A stretch of DNA of 64,000 nt from Bacteroidales bacterium. Its GTDB lineage: Bacteria > Bacteroidota > Bacteroidia > Bacteroidales > P3. Of the stretch, positions 61,307 through 64,000 are shown one piece after another. Each line of letters begins with the position of its first letter. Position 1 is the stretch's first letter. Under the pieces are notes generated by a model, which was not told where the DNA came from, did no database searches, and worked only from the letters and a program-made list of their open reading frames with translations. The DNA is taken from positions 248,001-312,000 of the forward strand of contig JAGBJI010000008.1 of assembly GCA_017934545.1 (NCBI GenBank), read 5' to 3'. The translations under genes were made by a program, and so were the position numbers.

Positions 61307-62570
61307 TTAAATTGTTTTGTTTTGCGTTTACCGCCGTATTTGCACGGTAATTTTCCAAGTCATCTATCTTTTTGTTCTTTTTAACCATATCAAGGAGTTT
61401 TTTAACCGTAGAGGCACTGACAGGGATTAAGTCCGAACTGTCTTTATATGAGTACCAGAACAAATGTTTCAACACATCAATCTTGCGGTATACGGCTTTG
61501 CCTTTCTCGGTTTCTATATCCACGCCCGTAGGAGGAAAATCTTTCAAAGCATCTTGGTAAACATCGTATTCATAATTCAGGCAACACTTCAACTTACCGC
61601 ACTGTCCCGCCAATTTCTGCGGATTTGGGAACAGTTGCTGCACTTTTGCAACCGACGTACCTACGGAAGTAAAATTGTTAAGCCACGTTGAACAACACAA
61701 TTCTCTGCCGCAAGTGCCTATACCTCCTAATCTGCCTGCCTCCTGACGCACTCCTATCTGTTTCATTTCTATTTTGATATGAAACGCTTCGGCAAGTTGT
61801 TTAATCAATTGTCTGAAATCAACGCGGTCGTTTGCCGTATAATAGAAAATAGCTTTGGTTCCGTCGCCCTGATACTCCACATCGTTGATTTTCATGTCCA
61901 AGTTGCCGTCCAAAGCCATCTTTCTGGTGGCAAACAATGTAGCATCTTCCTTTTTCATCACCTCTATCCACTTCTCAATATCGGAAGATTTGGCCCTGCG
62001 GTAAAGCTTTTTTACATTGTCTATATTAAATCCTTTTTTCTTTTTCATTTGTATGCGGCACAATTCACCCGTAAGCGAAACTATGCCTATGTCGTGTCCG
62101 GGTGTTCCCTCAACTGCAACGATGTCACCCTCCGTTATTTCCAACCCTTCGGGTATTTTGTAAAAATCTTTGTGCGAATTTTTAAACCTTACTTCCACAT
62201 AATCAAAATATCCTTGTGCAGAAGGCGGTTTGACGTTCTCCATCCAATTGGTTACGTGCAGTTTTTCGCACGAGTTCAAGTCCTGCCGCGAAACCGTTTG
62301 GTAACTCTGCGGAACGCAGGAGCAACCGTGCATCAAGGTAGAGGGTTCCTGATAGTTTTTTTTCAGCAATCCCAGCGACGGGTCTTCGTCAAAATAAGGA
62401 TGGACGAACTGTTCGCCGAAATATATCTTGTCTTCCTGCGAGCCGTCGTTGACATTTATTCTGCCGGATTGCTGTTTGGCAACGGAGGGTTGTTGTTTGT
62501 TTGGTGATATTTCCGCAGAAGACTCTGCTGCAACAACGTCCGTTTGTTTATTATTTAAGTCGTTATTCAT
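61287..62570 (-). CDS. PSP1-domain protein (RicT/YaaT-like)
   Basis: A 427-residue PSP1 protein. After a low-complexity N-terminus (~90 residues) the PSP1 core reads QMKKKKGFNIDNVKKLYRRA, MKEIGVRQEAGRLGGIGTCGRELCCSTWL-like (Cys-rich), and AGQCGKLKCCLNYEYDVYQDA. Homologue RicT (YaaT) works with RicA and RicF in RNA maturation in Bacillus and binds FeS clusters through its Cys pairs. No ricA or ricF is in the window. It lies between holB and gldH on the same strand. Confidence 0.9.
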   Translation of the reverse strand: MNNDLNNKQTDVVAAESSAEISPNKQQPSVAKQQSGRINVNDGSQEDKIYFGEQFVHPYFDEDPSLGLLKKNYQEPSTLMHGCSCVPQSYQTVSRQDLNSCEKLHVTNWMENVKPPSAQGYFDYVEVRFKNSHKDFYKIPEGLEITEGDIVAVEGTPGHDIGIVSLTGELCRIQMKKKKGFNIDNVKKLYRRAKSSDIEKWIEVMKKEDATLFATRKMALDGNLDMKINDVEYQGDGTKAIFYYTANDRVDFRQLIKQLAEAFHIKIEMKQIGVRQEAGRLGGIGTCGRELCCSTWLNNFTSVGTSVAKVQQLFPNPQKLAGQCGKLKCCLNYEYDVYQDALKDFPPTGVDIETEKGKAVYRKIDVLKHLFWYSYKDSSDLIPVSASTVKKLLDMVKKNKKIDDLENYRANTAVNAKQNNLNEKNYQ

Positions 62571-62586
62571 TTATAGTTACGTTTAT

Positions 62587-63729
62587 TTATCTATTAGCCA
62601 ACAATTGTCCCAATTTAATCAAGGTATCGGTCAAATTGATTTTCGCATTGGCATTGTATTTTATGTTTTGTTGTGTTTGTTCCGTCAATTTATAAATGCC
62701 CTCTATATTGTTTGCGGTAATGAATGACGGAAATTTGTCCTTAAACTTGCCGTCCGCCCAAAACAACGGGTGATAATCCGTAGATACATTATTATTAAAC
62801 AGGAAGCATTTATCAATTGTGTTTGCATAATAGTCAAAAATCTCCGTCAAATCTTCCCTTGACCGCTTGGAAAGTTCCTCCGCATAGACGGTCAACTCCA
62901 AGATATGTTTGGAATACATCATAGCAATGCGGTTGATGTCCACAAATATCTGTCTGAGTTCTTGTTGACGGAAAGAATCTATGTTTTTCAGTGCAGTGAA
63001 ATCACCGTTTGCAACCGATATTTTCAGATTTAACTCGTCTTGTGATATATCCGGGAACATTTCTTTGACAATTGCCTGCATTGAAACGTTATCTATCGGC
63101 GGCACGGTTATCTGTTGGACACGCGAAAGCACTGTAGGAATGATACGTTCTTTGTGTTGGGTGGTCAAAATGAACACCGTATTAGGATAAGGCTCTTCCA
63201 AAATCTTAAGAATCTTGTCCGAAGCTTCGTTGTTCATCTTGTCAGCATTCCATATAAGCATTGTCCTTACGGTCGATTCATATGGTTTGAGCGTCAATTG
63301 CGAAACTATTTTGTCAGCATCTTTTACGTTGATGACGCCTTGTTTTCTGTCGCTTTCCATATATGTATGCCACTGACCCAAAGTGCAGTATGCTCCGTTT
63401 TCCGAAACAAACTGACGGAATTTGTCGGTAAACAACGCCGATTCATTGTTCGCTTTCACGCTTGAAGTAGTGGTTGTAGGAAAAATCATGTGCAAATCGG
63501 GGTGAATCAATCTGCCGTACTTTCTGCACGAAGGGCATTGACCGCAGGAATCCGTGCCGTGATGTTTGTCGGTGCAACTTATGTATTGGGCAACAGCCAA
63601 AGCCATGGCCAAATTGCCGTAACCGTCTTTGCCAGAAAGCAATATGGCATGCGGGAAATGGTTAGCGTCAATAACGGAGATTATCCTTTGCTTTAATTCT
63701 TCTTGTCCTTTTACCTGTGAAAACAGCAT
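62587..63729 (-). CDS. holB: DNA polymerase III delta' subunit
   Basis: Clamp-loader subunit, 380 residues. It opens FSQVKGQEELKQRIISVIDA and has HAILLSGKDGYGNLAMALAV where the P-loop would be (degenerate, as usual for delta'). A zinc knuckle reads CGQCPSCRKYGRLIHPDLHM. The sensor region is LKILEEPYPNTVFILTTQHKERIIPTVLSRVQ, which ends in the conserved SRVQ. First gene of the block holB-ricT-gldH-PBP1A; promoter -7 box at 63752-63759. Confidence 0.95.
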   Translation of the reverse strand: MLFSQVKGQEELKQRIISVIDANHFPHAILLSGKDGYGNLAMALAVAQYISCTDKHHGTDSCGQCPSCRKYGRLIHPDLHMIFPTTTTSSVKANNESALFTDKFRQFVSENGAYCTLGQWHTYMESDRKQGVINVKDADKIVSQLTLKPYESTVRTMLIWNADKMNNEASDKILKILEEPYPNTVFILTTQHKERIIPTVLSRVQQITVPPIDNVSMQAIVKEMFPDISQDELNLKISVANGDFTALKNIDSFRQQELRQIFVDINRIAMMYSKHILELTVYAEELSKRSREDLTEIFDYYANTIDKCFLFNNNVSTDYHPLFWADGKFKDKFPSFITANNIEGIYKLTEQTQQNIKYNANAKINLTDTLIKLGQLLANR

Positions 63730-63751
63730 CGTTTACAATTTTTCCAAATTA

Positions 63752-63759
63752 CAAATGTA
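63752..63759 (-). promoter_or_regulatory. Promoter -7 box of holB
   Basis: TACATTTG on the minus strand, 22 bp before the start at 63729. Confidence 0.6.
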
Positions 63760-63932
63760 CGACATTTCTCTTATTTAACATAAAATTTTGCAATTTTTTT
63801 CACTTTTTCCGTTTTTAAACTTTGTTTTTTGTCGCTTTCTGCCCACAAACCCCGCTTTTTTAAATACCCGTCCGTCAATCCAAAAAATTATTTTCATAAA
63901 AGAATAATCTTAATTACGGTTTTAAAAAATTG

Positions 63933-64000
63933 TTTTCTGATTCCATTTAAAAAAAACATATGTATTTTTTCAAAAAAACATATGAATTTTAATCAAAAAA
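63933..64000. repeat. 22-bp phased array, CATATG type (copy 4, cut by the window end)
   Basis: CATATG at 63957 and 63979 (22 bp apart) with TTTTCTG at 63933, 23 bp from the first unit as in the inverted copy at 50.9 kb. The window ends just where the next CATATG is expected (64001). The 271-bp gap before it holds the holB promoter only. Confidence 0.85.

Noticed and set aside
61779..62507. 242-codon frame opposite the PSP1 gene
   Set aside because: The PSP1 signature is clear on the minus strand; this frame is its antisense shadow.
1..64000. tRNA or rRNA genes
   Set aside because: No cloverleaf with a GTTCGAATC-type arm and no rRNA-like stretch was seen in the gaps, though a short search by eye could miss one.

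Overview
The window looks like chromosomal DNA of an AT-rich Bacteroidota (Bacteroidales-like) bacterium. Many genes are preceded by the Bacteroidota -7 promoter box TAnnTTTG. Several proteins start with Bacteroidota lipoprotein signals (Cys followed by K/S and a run of Asp). Lineage-typical genes are present: PorW/SprE, GldH, a CHU_C domain protein, a TonB receptor/DUF4249 pair, a PSP1/RicT protein, an NfnA-NfnB fusion and DUF5106 redoxins. No rRNA or tRNA gene was seen. I judged everything by eye, without database searches.

Layout. 0.1-2.3 kb: secreted M3 metallopeptidase. 2.3-7.0 kb: an accessory patch with a broken orphan antitoxin, a lipoprotein, a 32-residue ORF containing a G9 tract, three toxin-antitoxin-like pairs (PIN, DUF4160/DUF2442, PIN) and a doubly frameshifted alpha/beta hydrolase. 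Two copies of the promoter and 5' end of a 2-hydroxyacid dehydrogenase gene bracket part of this patch. 7-12 kb: that dehydrogenase, a TonB-C protein and valS. 12-15 kb: proteins of unknown function and a rod-shaped RNA that is probably 6S RNA. 15-23 kb: mltG, serC-serA, and a minus-strand run trmH, outer-membrane barrel, coaD, ECF sigma factor, CHU_C protein. 23-32 kb: etfB-etfA-acyl-CoA dehydrogenase-fabD, a short-chain dehydrogenase, a porin and an acyl-CoA ligase. 32-43 kb: a DUF1015 protein, porW, an orphan CoA-transferase B subunit, a BspA-like LRR protein and two redoxins. 43-51 kb: an aminotransferase, a two-component system and glmM-metG. 51-55 kb: a lipoprotein, TonB receptor and DUF4249 lipoprotein. 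55-64 kb: the NfnAB fusion and the block holB-ricT-gldH-PBP1A.

The most striking structure is not a gene. Ten long intergenic regions hold arrays of 22-bp units (3 to 6 recognisable units each). Wherever I located successive units, the period was exactly 22 bp or within one base of it. The core sequence is shared within an array but differs between loci (CATATG, GACCGTCC, TCACAC, GCAAAACGGTTTTGC, AACCTA, ACCACT). In many units a T-tract and an A-tract lie about 11 bp apart. In at least five loci the four-unit array is bracketed by NNGAAAA motifs 108-109 bp apart. The CATATG version occurs at 8.5, 50.9, 58.3 and 63.9 kb with matching spacers, so it looks like a dispersed element. Six of the ten arrays lie between divergent promoters.

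Together the genes cover housekeeping (aminoacyl-tRNA synthetases, cell wall, replication clamp loader), acyl-CoA and electron-transfer metabolism, and envelope or type IX secretion functions, with the accessory DNA concentrated at 2.3-7 kb.
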